Assembly: GCF_900176565.1 (NCBI RefSeq)
Contig: NZ_FXEH01000005.1
Location: 186,001 to 250,000, forward strand
Direction of reading: 5' to 3'
DNA from: Thalassobacillus devorans
GTDB taxonomy: Bacteria > Bacillota > Bacilli > Bacillales > Halobacillaceae
DNA length: 64,000 bases
Numbering within the stretch: the stretch's first letter is position 1; each line of letters starts with the position of its first letter. Under the pieces are notes generated by a model, which was not told where the DNA came from, did not search any database, and saw only the letters and a list, made by a program, of their open reading frames with translations. Shown one piece after another: positions 32,695 through 42,258 of this stretch. A program made the translations under genes and the position numbers.

Positions 32695-32730
32695 TTACGC
32701 TGCTAGAGCTAGGTTATCGTTAGATTCGCC
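32695..32730 (-). other. tmRNA proteolysis-tag reading frame
   Basis: Reads GESNDNLALAA then TAA; with the alanine carried by tmRNA the tag would be AGESNDNLALAA. The resume codon GGC follows AATATAACT just as in B. subtilis, and the LALAA end is the expected ClpXP degron. Confidence 0.85.
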
Positions 32731-32881
32731 AGTTATATTTAGGCAAATGACGTTTTACGAGTCGTCGCCTCGACTTGCAACCTGAGCTCGACCTATCCCT
32801 GTCGAATCCGTAACGTCCCCGTTAGGATAAAATAGGCAAGCTATTATTCAATTGTGCTTGTTGTCTTCATCGACAACTACT

Positions 32882-32909
32882 ATTATAACACACCATCAAT
32901 CATTTTCAA
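32882..32909 (-). promoter_or_regulatory. ssrA promoter
   Basis: Minus strand TTGAAA, 16 bases, TATAAT preceded by TGT. Transcription would begin near 32875, giving a 5' leader of about 55 nt removed by RNase P. Confidence 0.75.
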
Positions 32910-32937
32910 ATGAGATTCCTGCCTGCATTTCCATCAT

Positions 32938-33399
32938 TTAGTATCTCTCTTTCAATGCCCGATCGATGTCACGCTTCATCTGTTTCTCTTTCAATACCTG
33001 ACGTTTATCGTATTTCTTTTTCCCTTTACCTAGGCCGAGCAAAACTTTTGCAACACCATTCTTAATATAGATTTTGAGTGGTACCAAAGAATAGCCTTCT
33101 TGCTGGGTTGCACCGATCAACCGATCGATTTCTTTACGATGAAGGAGCAGCTTCCTCGTCCGCGTCGGTTCATGATTATACCTGTTTCCCTGCTCATAGG
33201 GAGAAATATGCATGTTATGGAGAAACACTTCTCCTTTTCGGATGGTGGCAAAACTGTCTTTCAGGTTGACCCGCTTCGCACGGATTGACTTAATTTCTGT
33301 TCCCTGCAGAACCATGCCGGCTTCGAAAGTTTCTTCTATAAAATAGTCATGACTGGCTTTTCTGTTTTGTGCAATGGCATTTCCTTTTCCTTTAGGCAT
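32938..33399 (-). CDS. smpB: SsrA-binding protein
   Basis: A 153-residue Smp[32 protein letters not shown] at the start, [21 protein letters not shown] in the middle and the basic C-terminal [27 protein letters not shown] tail are all conserved. It binds the tRNA-like domain of tmRNA and brings it to stalled ribosomes; the C-terminal tail occupies the empty mRNA channel. ATG 33399 with GAGGAACC upstream is preferred; the frame open to 33459 lacks an RBS. ssrA lies immediately downstream with its own promoter. Confidence 0.96.
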   Translation of the reverse strand: MPKGKGNAIAQNRKASHDYFIEETFEAGMVLQGTEIKSIRAKRVNLKDSFATIRKGEVFLHNMHISPYEQGNRYNHEPTRTRKLLLHRKEIDRLIGATQQEGYSLVPLKIYIKNGVAKVLLGLGKGKKKYDKRQVLKEKQMKRDIDRALKERY

Positions 33400-33636
33400 A
33401 ATGGTTCCTCCTCTATTTGCCGTGAAGATTATTGTACCAAAAAAGCAGAGATAATCCAATTAAACAGGCATTGTTATAGACAATTACAATTAGCATATGA
33501 GATTATATTTTTGGAAATTTCTTTTAGAAAAACTTGCTTATCGCCAAGTACTTATGGTGAAAGCCTTAGTTTTTCTTATACTTTAATCCTGTAACAAGGT
33601 TTAACTTTCATAAAGTATAAAAAAGGGGCGGGGGCA

Positions 33637-34494
33637 TTGGGAAAACAAGTGGTTGATATTCGAAAGCTGGAGTGGGGAGATTTAGATAACCTGAAAAAAA
33701 TGGATACAGGGATTGAAGATGACTATGTTATCCGTATCTTCCCAAAACTTATCGAATCGGAGGAGCATGATATGTTCGGATTATTCCAAGGGGAAGCTTT
33801 ATTGAGTGTAGCAGGTTACACTATTTTTGCTGATAAGTTTGCCATGCTTGGGAGAATGCGTAGTGACCGGCGCTATATCGGGCATGGTTATAGTACGGAA
33901 GTGATGTCCTTCATCGCTGAGTTATTAAGTAAGAAACCAAATATCCATTGGATTGGCGCTAATACACAAACCCATAACTATCCCGCCCAGCGCGTGATTG
34001 AAAGATCCGGAATGAAGCCCGGACCTGTCCATTACTATGCGATATTAAAGACAAAAACACATCATCCAGGTAAAAGTGGTCCGCTATGGAAGAAGATTGA
34101 AGAACTTGACCAGAAAAGAACGCTGTTATCATCACTTAATGATAATGCCCTTGGAGCTTTCCCTTATGAATGCTACTATCCGTTGCCGTTTGATAAGGTA
34201 CTATTCACGGATGAATACTTAAACGAATGCACCTTTTACATAAACCCGGAAGAAGATAGATTTGTCATTTTCCGTAACGATCAAAAAGGTGACCTTCATA
34301 CACATGTAAAATACTTTTGGGACGATCATTTCGAGCAGCCAGGCTTTTTCGAAACAGTCTATCATAACTGGAATGAGAACCCGGAAGCCGCTGGAGCCTG
34401 GATAGATTTTTCCGAAACTGGATTTAAAAACATACCTGACCTATCTATTTTTGAAGTACAAAAGCCTTGGAGACTATATAGCAGATGGTTTTAA
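33637..34494 (+). CDS. GNAT family N-acetyltransferase
   Basis: A 285-residue protein. The N-terminal half (about 5-145) is GNAT-like: VVDIRKLEWGDLDNLKKMD, then the acetyl-CoA loop region GRMRSDRRYIGHGYSTEVMSFI and IGANTQTHNYPAQRVIERSGM. The C-terminal half is an unfamiliar domain that may bind the acceptor. The start is probably TTG 33637, preceded by AAGGGGCGGGGG. It sits on the plus strand between smpB and rnr, which are adjacent in B. subtilis, so it is an insertion into a conserved neighbourhood. Substrate unknown. Confidence 0.75.
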   Translation: MGKQVVDIRKLEWGDLDNLKKMDTGIEDDYVIRIFPKLIESEEHDMFGLFQGEALLSVAGYTIFADKFAMLGRMRSDRRYIGHGYSTEVMSFIAELLSKKPNIHWIGANTQTHNYPAQRVIERSGMKPGPVHYYAILKTKTHHPGKSGPLWKKIEELDQKRTLLSSLNDNALGAFPYECYYPLPFDKVLFTDEYLNECTFYINPEEDRFVIFRNDQKGDLHTHVKYFWDDHFEQPGFFETVYHNWNENPEAAGAWIDFSETGFKNIPDLSIFEVQKPWRLYSRWF

Positions 34495-34509
34495 CATCCT
34501 AATAAACAG

Positions 34510-34540
34510 AAAAGCTGCCAGCATTACCGGCAGCTTTTTT
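34510..34540. terminator. Bidirectional terminator between the GNAT gene and rnr
   Basis: AAAGCTGCC / GGCAGCTTT hairpin with T-run. Confidence 0.88.
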
Positions 34541-34549
34541 GTATTGAGG

Positions 34550-36862
34550 TTATTTCTTTTTCTTCTTATTTTTCTTTCTTTGTTTCAGCCCTTTGTTGTT
34601 ATAAAAGGGCTTCTTACTCTTGTTTTTACCCTTTTCTTTCTTTTTCCCGCTCTTGTTTTCAGAAGTACGATTGGCACTTCTTGTTTTGATGACCTTCGGC
34701 TTGGCGTCTGGGTCACGTTCTTTGCGCGGTTTCATCCCGACAATTTCAAAGTCGACTACACGTTCTTCTAAATTTACGTTCGTCACACGGACGGTCACTT
34801 CGTCACCAATACGGAACACATTACCGGTCCGCTCACCGATCATGGCATACTGCCGTTCTTCGAAATGGTAATAGTCGTCTGTCAAATAACTGACATGGAC
34901 CAGTCCTTCAACAGTGTTTGGCAGTTCCACGAATAGGCCGAAGCTGGTTACTGAACTGATAACACCTTCAAACTCCTCACCGATTTTATCTTGCATATAC
35001 TCGGCTTTCTTCAAATCATCTGTTTCCCGTTCCGCATCGACGGCGGCACGCTCCATCTCGGAAGAATGACGCGCAATTTCAGGCATTTTTTCTTTCCAAT
35101 GCTGCTGCGTTTTCTCATCCAGTTTCTTTTCTACCAAATAAGTTCGGATCAACCGGTGCACAATCAAGTCTGGATAACGCCTGATTGGTGACGTGAAGTG
35201 GGTATAAAAATCAGTAGCAAGCCCAAAGTGGCCGATACTTTGCGGATCATATTTCGCCTGCTGCATCGAACGAAGCATCAATTTAGAAATAATCATTTCT
35301 TCCTGTGTACCCTCGATCCCCTCCAACACTTTTTGCAGGGCTTGTGGGTGTATTTCGTTGGCGGTACCGCGCACCACGTATCCGAGGTTGGCAACGAACT
35401 CAAAGAAATGCTGAAGCTTATCAGGGTCTGGATCCTGGTGAATCCGATGTATAAACGGCACATCCATCCAATGGAAATGCTCTGCAACTGTTTCATTGGC
35501 TGCGAGCATGAACTCTTCAATCAACCGCTCAGCCACAGAACGCTCACGAAGTTTCACATCGATTGCTTTACCTTGTTCATCGACAATGACACCGGCTTCT
35601 TTAAAGTCGAAGTCAATAGCTCCGCGACCCATACGTTTTCTTCTTAAAGTTGCAGCAAGCTTTCCCATGTCCGTGAACATCGGGATAAGCTCCTTATACC
35701 GCTCCATTAATTCAGGGTCCTGATCTTCGAGAATCTTGTTTACATCTTTGTATGTCATCCGCTCATTGGTCCTGATGACACTTTGGAAAATCTCATGATT
35801 GACTACTTCACCGTTTGCGTCGATCTCCATTTCACATGAAAGTGTCAATCTGTCCACTTGCGGGTTCAAAGAACATATTCCATTGGATAAACGATGCGGA
35901 ATCATAGGGATGACACGATCGACTAGATAGACACTTGTCGCTCGTTCAGCAGCTTCCTGATCAATAGGAGAACCCTCTTCCACATAGTAAGAAACATCTG
36001 CGATATGGACACCCAGCTTGAAGTTGCCATTGTCCAGTCTTTTGACCATAACAGCATCATCGAGGTCCTTCGCATCGGCTCCATCAATCGTCACAATCAT
36101 TTCATCACGCAAATCGCGGCGATTTTTGATTTCATCGGGTGAAATTTCATCCGGTGTATTTTTGGCCTGTTCCAGTACCTCATCAGGGAAATCAAGTTTG
36201 ATTCCATGCTTATAAATAATGGAAATGATATCAATTCCCGGGTCATTCTTATGACCAAGGATTTCTTCAATCTCGCCCTCAGCACTCATCCTGTCTTCCG
36301 GGTATTTGGTAATCTTGACTATTACCTTATGCCCGTCGGCAGCACCATTGGCCGACCCTTTCGGTATGAAAATGTCATTTGGTATCCGCTTGTCATCAGC
36401 GATGACAAACCCGAAGTTTCTGCTAGGCTGATAAGTACCCACTACTTTGTCTGTTGCTCGCTCCAGGATCCGGATGACGGCACCCTCAGGTCTTGCTCCA
36501 GACTCGTCTCTCTTATCTACTCTTACAAGAACCTTGTCATTATTCATAGCAGAATGAAGGTCGGAATGGTGGATATAAATATCATCCTTGCCTTCTTCAT
36601 CGGGGATAAGAAATGCAAACCCTTTCGCATGCATCTGGATTCGTCCCCTGATCAAATTCATTTTCTCTGGTAAGCCAAAACGGTTCTTGCGTGTACGTAC
36701 AAGCTCTCCTTGTTCTTCCAATTCATTCAGTGTCTTCATGAGGTCTGAAAAGTCATCGGCTCCATCGAGCTCAAGCGTTTCTTCTAGTTCTTGTACTGAT
36801 AGTGGTTTTGATGCCGATTCATGAAAAAAATCCAATACTTTCTTTTTCAATTCCTTACTCAA
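34550..36862 (-). CDS. rnr: Ribonuclease R
   Basis: A 770-residue 3'-5' exoribonuclease. Domains: N-terminal winged-helix and cold-shock domains (about 1-230), RNB catalytic domain (about 245-570, with [16 protein letters not shown] and its metal-binding Asp residues), S1 domain (about 625-705: [30 protein letters not shown]) and a Lys-rich tail ending RKKNKKKKK. It degrades structured RNA and, with tmRNA-SmpB, non-stop mRNAs. The start is TTG 36862 with AAAGGAGG upstream. It follows the carboxylesterase and secG genes in the conserved order. Confidence 0.96.
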   Translation of the reverse strand: MSKELKKKVLDFFHESASKPLSVQELEETLELDGADDFSDLMKTLNELEEQGELVRTRKNRFGLPEKMNLIRGRIQMHAKGFAFLIPDEEGKDDIYIHHSDLHSAMNNDKVLVRVDKRDESGARPEGAVIRILERATDKVVGTYQPSRNFGFVIADDKRIPNDIFIPKGSANGAADGHKVIVKITKYPEDRMSAEGEIEEILGHKNDPGIDIISIIYKHGIKLDFPDEVLEQAKNTPDEISPDEIKNRRDLRDEMIVTIDGADAKDLDDAVMVKRLDNGNFKLGVHIADVSYYVEEGSPIDQEAAERATSVYLVDRVIPMIPHRLSNGICSLNPQVDRLTLSCEMEIDANGEVVNHEIFQSVIRTNERMTYKDVNKILEDQDPELMERYKELIPMFTDMGKLAATLRRKRMGRGAIDFDFKEAGVIVDEQGKAIDVKLRERSVAERLIEEFMLAANETVAEHFHWMDVPFIHRIHQDPDPDKLQHFFEFVANLGYVVRGTANEIHPQALQKVLEGIEGTQEEMIISKLMLRSMQQAKYDPQSIGHFGLATDFYTHFTSPIRRYPDLIVHRLIRTYLVEKKLDEKTQQHWKEKMPEIARHSSEMERAAVDAERETDDLKKAEYMQDKIGEEFEGVISSVTSFGLFVELPNTVEGLVHVSYLTDDYYHFEERQYAMIGERTGNVFRIGDEVTVRVTNVNLEERVVDFEIVGMKPRKERDPDAKPKVIKTRSANRTSENKSGKKKEKGKNKSKKPFYNNKGLKQRKKNKKKKK

Positions 36863-36919
36863 AACGCTTCATCCTCCTTTATCGTTCCGTGACATTCCGA
36901 CCTTGGCGGACATTGATTC

Positions 36920-37663
36920 TCAATCCCAGTCCAATGATTCTAAAAATTCGAGAACATCCTTGTGCAGTTCATCTTTTTCTTTATCCATGGTGATGACATG
37001 TCCCGAATTCTCATACCACTTTATGTCTTTGTGATCGGATTCCACATGGTTATATATATAGTTAGCGCTATCCTTGTTGATCATTTCATCTTTAGCGGCC
37101 TGCACAACGAAAGTCGGGGTATAGATGTGATCGATATGGTCATGGACTTCATTAATAAACTGCCCGAGCTGCTTGAACATATCTTCTGACTGATCCATCA
37201 GCTCTTCTATTTCCTGCTCGATCGTTTCTTTGTCTTTCCCCTCTAATTGCTTATATTCTTTAGCTTTGAAGCGAAATCCTCCCGTCAATTGTTCTTCATT
37301 ATCAAAGAACATCGGCGCGCACATTGGAATGACACCTCTAACCTTCTCTGAATAAGCAAGCTTTAGTCCAAGCACCCCTCCAAGCGAAAGACCTGCCACA
37401 GCTATTTTTTCATAGCCCAGTTCCCGGAGATGGTTCAAGGCTTCCTGTACATCTTCCCACCAATCTTCAGGGGTAGCCTTCGTCAGCTCTTCCGGTGGAA
37501 GTCCATGTCCGCGGTAAATAGGCGCATGACTAGTATAACCATGTTTTTGCAGAAAGCGTCCCATCATTCGAACATCTGCGGAATGTCCTGTAAATCCATG
37601 TAGTAACAATACCGCACGTTCTCCTTCTTCAAACGTAAACGGTTGTGGTTGTTTTATTTTCAT
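36920..37663 (-). CDS. Carboxylesterase, monoacylglycerol lipase-like alpha/beta hydrolase
   Basis: A 247-residue cytoplasmic esterase of the Est30/YvaK type found between secG and rnr in Bacilli. [11 protein letters not shown] gives the oxyanion region (about 22), the nucleophile elbow is GLSLGG with Ser93, the acid is in [10 protein letters not shown] (about 192-200) and the catalytic His is in [11 protein letters not shown] (about 223). Est30 hydrolyses short-chain esters; the natural substrate is unknown. RBS AAGGAGAG precedes the ATG. Confidence 0.92.
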   Translation of the reverse strand: MKIKQPQPFTFEEGERAVLLLHGFTGHSADVRMMGRFLQKHGYTSHAPIYRGHGLPPEELTKATPEDWWEDVQEALNHLRELGYEKIAVAGLSLGGVLGLKLAYSEKVRGVIPMCAPMFFDNEEQLTGGFRFKAKEYKQLEGKDKETIEQEIEELMDQSEDMFKQLGQFINEVHDHIDHIYTPTFVVQAAKDEMINKDSANYIYNHVESDHKDIKWYENSGHVITMDKEKDELHKDVLEFLESLDWD

Positions 37664-37800
37664 ATGTCAGTTCTCTCCTTACCTTTGTAATTCCCTATAA
37701 CAGTAGATTTCATTCTCATTTAGCAAGCCTTTTTATTTTAGCAGACACCTCTATATACTTCCTACCTGTTTGCTTTCTATTTCTGTTAAAAGCAAAAAGT

Positions 37801-37827
37801 AAAGCCGCGCTAAATCAGCGCGGCTTT
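37801..37827 (-). terminator. Hairpin downstream of secG
   Basis: AAAGCCGCGC / GCGCGGCTTT with a 7-nt loop, 15 bases past the secG stop, T-rich on the minus strand. Confidence 0.8.
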
Positions 37828-37841
37828 CTCTGGTTTCATTA

Positions 37842-38075
37842 TTAACTTAATACATAAGCAGCTAAAAATGCGAAAACGAAGAATAGCACTCCCGTAACAA
37901 TGGTAGCTTTGTGGAGTACGGCATCGATTCCTCTTGCTTTTTGCTTACCGAATAATTGTTCAGCCCCACCGGAAATGGCACCTGAAAGACCTGCGCTTTT
38001 ACCGGATTGAAGAAGAACTAGAACGATCATGACAAGTGTATCGACTGTTAATAACGTGATTGCGAGTGTTTGCAT
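37842..38075 (-). CDS. secG: Preprotein translocase subunit SecG
   Basis: A 77-residue membrane protein with two helices: [25 protein letters not shown] and the C-terminal [20 protein letters not shown], separated by the conserved [23 protein letters not shown] loop. It is the third subunit of the SecYEG export channel. ATG 38075 with TAGGAGGTG upstream; the longer frame to 38174 is not supported by an RBS. Confidence 0.93.
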   Translation of the reverse strand: MQTLAITLLTVDTLVMIVLVLLQSGKSAGLSGAISGGAEQLFGKQKARGIDAVLHKATIVTGVLFFVFAFLAAYVLS

Positions 38076-38280
38076 GATGTGACTGACACCTCCTAAGAAC
38101 GCACAAATACATAATGTAAATGTAGCACAAATTCCCATTATGGGCAAGATAATATAGAATGCTCCAGGCGACAAATTAACAGACCCTAAAAGATTTGTAT
38201 CTTTGCATGAATTCTTCAGCTGGTAAAGGTACGTAAAAGGACATTCATGAATGGTAATGGCTGATATTGTTCACAAATAT

Positions 38281-38341
38281 GATTAATTTTGATTGTATTT
38301 GATTGTTTTTGATTGAAAAATGAAAGGGCTTCCTTTATGAT
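38281..38341 (+). promoter_or_regulatory. fru operon promoter with four 10-bp operator-like repeats
   Basis: Four direct 10-base units starting GATTAATTTT, GATTGTATTT, GATTGTTTTT and GATTGAAAAA occupy 38281-38320. A promoter TTGAAA (38313-38318), 17 bases, TATGAT (38336-38341) overlaps the last repeat. This arrangement fits binding of the DeoR-type repressor encoded by the first gene. Confidence 0.65.
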
Positions 38342-38374
38342 AAATGTAGGTTAACTTGAAAGGAGTGTCAGCCT

Positions 38375-39124
38375 ATGTTGACCCCTGAACGCCACCAGGT
38401 TATTTTGAGCCTGCTACAGGATAGAAAAACAGTTAAAATGAAGGAACTAGTCGAAGCTACCAATGCTTCAGAATCTACCATCAGGCGTGATCTCAGCTTT
38501 TTAGAGGAAAAGAAAAAGCTCCGCCGGGTCCATGGGGGAGCTTCCATAAAAAGTGCAGCCAGTGAAGAACTTAGCCTGCAGGAAAAAAAGACAGTCCATC
38601 TTGCTGAAAAACGAGCCATTGCCAAATATGCAGCAAGCCTTGTCCGGGAAGGCGATAGTATTTTTCTTGATGCCGGTTCGACCACTTATGAGATGATACC
38701 TTTTTTAGCCAAAAAAAATATATTAGTCGTCACCAACGGGCTTTCCCACTTGGAGACCCTGACCAGCTATGACATTGACACATACGTGATCGGGGGCCGA
38801 ATTAAACGAAAGACGCGTGCGGTAATCGGCGCACATGCTGTCGAGAACTTAAAACATTACCGTTTCGATAAAAGTTTTCTCGGTATCAACGGTGTCCATC
38901 CCAAAGAAGGATTTACGACACCCGATCCAGAGGAAGCCGTTGTTAAAAATACTGCCCTTCAATTATCGGGGGAAACTTTCATATTAGCTGATGCCTCAAA
39001 ACTCAATGAAGTGACATTTGCTAAAGTCGCAGAAATTCAGGATGCTGTAATCATTTCTAATGCCCCGGATGATTTATTACCATCATTTAAAGAACTAACA
39101 GAAGTAAAGGTTGTGACATCATGA
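38375..39124 (+). CDS. fruR: DeoR/GlpR family repressor of the fructose operon
   Basis: A 249-residue DeoR-family regulator. The N-terminal helix-turn-helix is MLTPERHQVILSLLQDRKTVKMKELVEATNASESTIRRDLSFLEE (about 1-50), and the C-terminal sugar-phosphate sensor domain contains SIFLDAGSTTYEMIPFL, FLGINGVHPKEGFTTPDPEEAVVK and LADASKLNEVTFAKV. It most likely senses fructose-1-phosphate. Strong RBS GAAAGGAGTG. Its stop overlaps the fruK start (ATGA). Confidence 0.93.
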   Translation: MLTPERHQVILSLLQDRKTVKMKELVEATNASESTIRRDLSFLEEKKKLRRVHGGASIKSAASEELSLQEKKTVHLAEKRAIAKYAASLVREGDSIFLDAGSTTYEMIPFLAKKNILVVTNGLSHLETLTSYDIDTYVIGGRIKRKTRAVIGAHAVENLKHYRFDKSFLGINGVHPKEGFTTPDPEEAVVKNTALQLSGETFILADASKLNEVTFAKVAEIQDAVIISNAPDDLLPSFKELTEVKVVTS

Positions 39125-40035
39125 TATATACATGTACGCTGAACCCTTCCATTGACTACATTATGCATGTGGATAAGTTTGAACCAGGAGGGCTGAACCG
39201 CGCTGAAAGAACCTTATATTATCCGGGGGGCAAAGGGATTAATGTTTCCCGAGTACTGAACCAGCTGTCTACCCCTTCCACCGCTTTAGGGTTTGCCGGG
39301 GGATTTACTGGAGAGTTCATCCGTTCTTACTTAGATGAAGATGGAGTGTCCCACCATTTTATTGAAACTGGAGAACCGTCCCGCATTAACGTCAAAATGA
39401 AATCAGGCGATGAAACAGAGATCAACGGACCAGGTCCGTCGATCACTTCTGCTCAGCAAACTGAACTGTTATCTTCCATAGAAAAACTATCACCAGAAGA
39501 TACATTAGTAATTGCAGGGAGTGTTCCAGCTTCCCTGGATAAAGATATTTACTTAAAAATCGCCAGCATATGCAAACAGAAAAATATTTCTTTAGTGGCT
39601 GACACCTCTGGTGCCGCACTTAAACAGCTGGTTGGATTACCGGTAATGTTGTTGAAACCGAACCACCACGAGTTGGGTCAGTTGTTCGAAACAACCGTCA
39701 CTACGAAAGACGACGCCGTCTTTTATGCCAAAAAACTGGTTGAGCAAGGTGCCGAGAACGTCATTGTTTCTATGGGTGGAGATGGTGCTGTGCTAGTCGA
39801 TTCCCAGCGTGCTTTGCATGCTAATGTCCCACATGGACAAGTGAAAAACTCAGTCGGAGCAGGAGATTCAGTAGTAGCTGGCTTCTTGGCAGGTCTATCG
39901 ACCGGAAACAACGTTGAAACAGCCTTACGATATGGGGTAGCTGCCGGAAGTGCTACAGCATTCAATGATGATCTCTGTAATCAAGAAGAAGTAGATGCAC
40001 TGCTCCCGGATATTGAAGTTACCAGGTTAAATTAA
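39121..40035 (+). CDS. fruK: 1-phosphofructokinase
   Basis: A 304-residue PfkB-family kinase phosphorylating fructose-1-phosphate to fructose-1,6-bisphosphate. Motifs: MIYTCTLNPSIDYIMHVD at the N-terminus, YPGGKGINVSRVLNQL (about 36-51), LKPNHHELGQLF and the C-terminal ATP/catalytic signature VGAGDSVVAGFLAGL (about 248). It overlaps fruR by 4 bases and is followed after 13 bases by fruA. Confidence 0.95.
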   Translation: MIYTCTLNPSIDYIMHVDKFEPGGLNRAERTLYYPGGKGINVSRVLNQLSTPSTALGFAGGFTGEFIRSYLDEDGVSHHFIETGEPSRINVKMKSGDETEINGPGPSITSAQQTELLSSIEKLSPEDTLVIAGSVPASLDKDIYLKIASICKQKNISLVADTSGAALKQLVGLPVMLLKPNHHELGQLFETTVTTKDDAVFYAKKLVEQGAENVIVSMGGDGAVLVDSQRALHANVPHGQVKNSVGAGDSVVAGFLAGLSTGNNVETALRYGVAAGSATAFNDDLCNQEEVDALLPDIEVTRLN

Positions 40036-40048
40036 AGGAGGGATTTTC

Positions 40049-41935
40049 ATGAAAATAACAGATTTATTGAAAAAAGACACGATTCTGTTGGACCTATCCG
40101 CTCATTCCAAAGCGGAAGCAATCGATGAACTGGTAAGTAAATTGGATCAGGCAGGCCGTTTAAATGATAAGCAAGGATTTAAAGAGGCCATTTTAGAACG
40201 TGAAGCACAAAGTACCACCGGGATAGGAGAAGGAATTGCTATTCCCCACGCTAAGACAAGTGCGGTAAAAGAACCAGCCATTGCATTTGGCCGCTCATCC
40301 GAAGGACTTGACTATGAATCCCTTGATGGAGAGCCGACAAACCTGTTTTTTATGATTGCAGCTTCTGAAGGTGCTAATAAGACCCACCTGGAAACTTTAT
40401 CCCGCTTATCTTCTTTCTTAATGGATAAAAATTTCCGCTCACAACTCGAGCAGGCAAAAACAGAAGACGAAATCATCGAAGCTATCAATGCCAAAGAAGC
40501 TGAAGAAGATGAAGGCGAAGTGGAAGCAGAGGGTTCCGATAGTCGAATCTTAGCAGTCACCGCATGTCCGACAGGCATCGCGCACACCTATATGGCTGCC
40601 GATAAATTGAAAGAGACAGCTAAAGAAAAAGGAATTAACATCAAAGTACAGACCAATGGTTCCAGTGGAGTCAAAAACCGTCTCACCGACGAAGATATCG
40701 CACAAGCAGACGCAATCATTGTGGCAGCTGATACAAAAGTAGAAATGGAAGGCTTCAAAGGAAAGCCTGTCATTGAAGTGCCAGTAGCAAAAGCCATCCA
40801 TGAACCAGAAAAACTTCTTGAGCGTGCCGTAAACAAAGATGCACCGATTTACCAGGGAGACGGCAATTCATCCCAGGGATCTTCGAACGAAGGAAATCAA
40901 CGCACAGGAGTTTATAAGCACTTGATGAACGGTGTTTCCAACATGCTTCCATTCGTTGTTGGGGGCGGAATTCTGATTGCTATTTCCTTTTTATTCGGTA
41001 TCAATGCAGCAGACCCATCAAGTGATGAATATAATCGCTTCGCTGAAATGCTCAGCATCATAGGCGGTGATAACGCCTTCTTCTTACTTGTTCCAGTACT
41101 GGCTGGCTTCATTGCTTCCAGTATCGCTGACCGCCCTGGTTTCGCTCCTGGTATGGTCGGTGGTTTAATAGCGATCACCACAGGTGTAGAAGGAACTAGC
41201 GGTTCTGGTTTTCTTGGCGGTCTGATTGCAGGTTTCCTTGCTGGTTATTTGACTCTTGGAATTAAGAAACTGCTGGAAGGATTGCCTGATATGCTGGATG
41301 GCCTAAAAACTGTGTTATTCTATCCAGTGCTAGCCATTTTCGGTACGGGAATGATCATGCTTCTTATCAACCCTCCATTGACTCAGATTTACAGCGGGGT
41401 ACTAAGCTGGTTAGAAGGTATGGGCGGCACGAACCTGGCCTTAGTAGGTCTGCTTTTGGGTGGCATGATGGCCATCGATATGGGCGGTCCGATTAATAAG
41501 GCTGCTTATACATTCGGACTTGCGATGATTGACGCTCAAAACTATGAATTCATTGCGGCTATCATGGCTGGCGGTATGGTTCCGCCTCTGGCAATGGGAA
41601 TTGCAACCTTAATCTTTAAAAACAAATTCACACCACAGGAACGAGAAGCTGGTAAGACAGCCCTTCCATTAGGAGCATTTTTCATTACAGAAGGTGCTAT
41701 TCCTTTCGCGGCTGCTGACCCGGTACGGGTTATTCCTTCTCTTGTCGTAGGTTCAGCTGTTGCAGGGTCCCTTACCATGTTGTTCGGAATCCAGTTATTT
41801 GCCCCGCATGGAGGGATTTTCGTATTCCCACTTGTTGAAGGTGGATGGTATCTTTATACCATCGCTATTTTGATTGGAGCATTTATCAGTGCTCTTATTG
41901 TAGGATTCTTGAAAAAGGACCTGCAAAAAGCTTAA
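40049..41935 (+). CDS. fruA: Fructose PTS transporter subunit IIABC
   Basis: A 628-residue fusion. IIA domain about 1-150 with phosphorylated His67 in GIAIPHAKTS; an acidic linker; IIB about 165-265 with phosphorylated Cys173 in AVTACPTGIAHTYMAA; IIC membrane domain about 285-625 (LMNGVSNMLPFVVGGGILIAISFLFG). It takes up fructose and releases it as fructose-1-phosphate, the substrate of FruK. Phosphate comes from EI and HPr, encoded just downstream. RBS AAAGGAGGG. Confidence 0.96.
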   Translation: MKITDLLKKDTILLDLSAHSKAEAIDELVSKLDQAGRLNDKQGFKEAILEREAQSTTGIGEGIAIPHAKTSAVKEPAIAFGRSSEGLDYESLDGEPTNLFFMIAASEGANKTHLETLSRLSSFLMDKNFRSQLEQAKTEDEIIEAINAKEAEEDEGEVEAEGSDSRILAVTACPTGIAHTYMAADKLKETAKEKGINIKVQTNGSSGVKNRLTDEDIAQADAIIVAADTKVEMEGFKGKPVIEVPVAKAIHEPEKLLERAVNKDAPIYQGDGNSSQGSSNEGNQRTGVYKHLMNGVSNMLPFVVGGGILIAISFLFGINAADPSSDEYNRFAEMLSIIGGDNAFFLLVPVLAGFIASSIADRPGFAPGMVGGLIAITTGVEGTSGSGFLGGLIAGFLAGYLTLGIKKLLEGLPDMLDGLKTVLFYPVLAIFGTGMIMLLINPPLTQIYSGVLSWLEGMGGTNLALVGLLLGGMMAIDMGGPINKAAYTFGLAMIDAQNYEFIAAIMAGGMVPPLAMGIATLIFKNKFTPQEREAGKTALPLGAFFITEGAIPFAAADPVRVIPSLVVGSAVAGSLTMLFGIQLFAPHGGIFVFPLVEGGWYLYTIAILIGAFISALIVGFLKKDLQKA

Positions 41936-41987
41936 AATGGTATAGTTAAGAATGAACAAAGAGAACTCTTTTGAGGAGGAATAAATC

Positions 41988-42254
41988 ATGCAAGAAAAAA
42001 CTTTTACAATTACATCGTCTGACGGGGTACATGCACGCCCGGCAACAGTACTTGTACAGAAGGCAGGAAATTTCGAGTCTGATATCAACCTGCATTATAA
42101 AGAGAAGGCTGTAAACTTGAAATCCATTATGGGTATTATGAGTCTTGGTATTCCATCTGGAGCAGAAGTAAAAATTACAGCTCAAGGCAATGACGAAGAA
42201 GAAGCGATTCAACAATTACAAGAAACCATGAAAAACGAAGGCCTGGGGGAATAA
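41988..42254 (+). CDS. ptsH: Phosphocarrier protein HPr
   Basis: An 88-residue HPr with phosphorylated His15 in [11 protein letters not shown] and regulatory Ser46 in [13 protein letters not shown], the site used by HPr kinase for CcpA-mediated catabolite control. RBS GAGGAGG. It begins 52 bases after fruA, with no terminator seen between them, so it can be transcribed from the fru promoter; a separate promoter in the spacer is possible but not evident. Confidence 0.97.
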   Translation: MQEKTFTITSSDGVHARPATVLVQKAGNFESDINLHYKEKAVNLKSIMGIMSLGIPSGAEVKITAQGNDEEEAIQQLQETMKNEGLGE

Positions 42255-42258
42255 CAAC

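Larger units (their letters stand above)
32190..32820 (-). ncRNA. ssrA: tmRNA (ssrA), interrupted by a group I intron in the T-loop
   Basis: Exon 1 (32820-32474) begins GGGGACGTTACGGATTCGAC, the standard tmRNA 5' acceptor and D-like region, includes the tag reading frame and the pseudoknots, and ends GTGGGTTCGAT. Exon 2 (32203-32190) is TCCCACCGTCTCCA. Joined, they rebuild a perfect T-arm (GTGGG-TTCGATT-CCCAC) and the acceptor stem GGGGACG/CGTCTCC. The spliced RNA would be 361 nt, close to B. subtilis tmRNA. The 3' CCA is not encoded (TCA follows the discriminator region), so it must be added. Own promoter: TTGAAA/TATAAT at 32882-32909. It lies beside smpB, its protein partner, as in other Bacillaceae. 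Confidence 0.95.
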
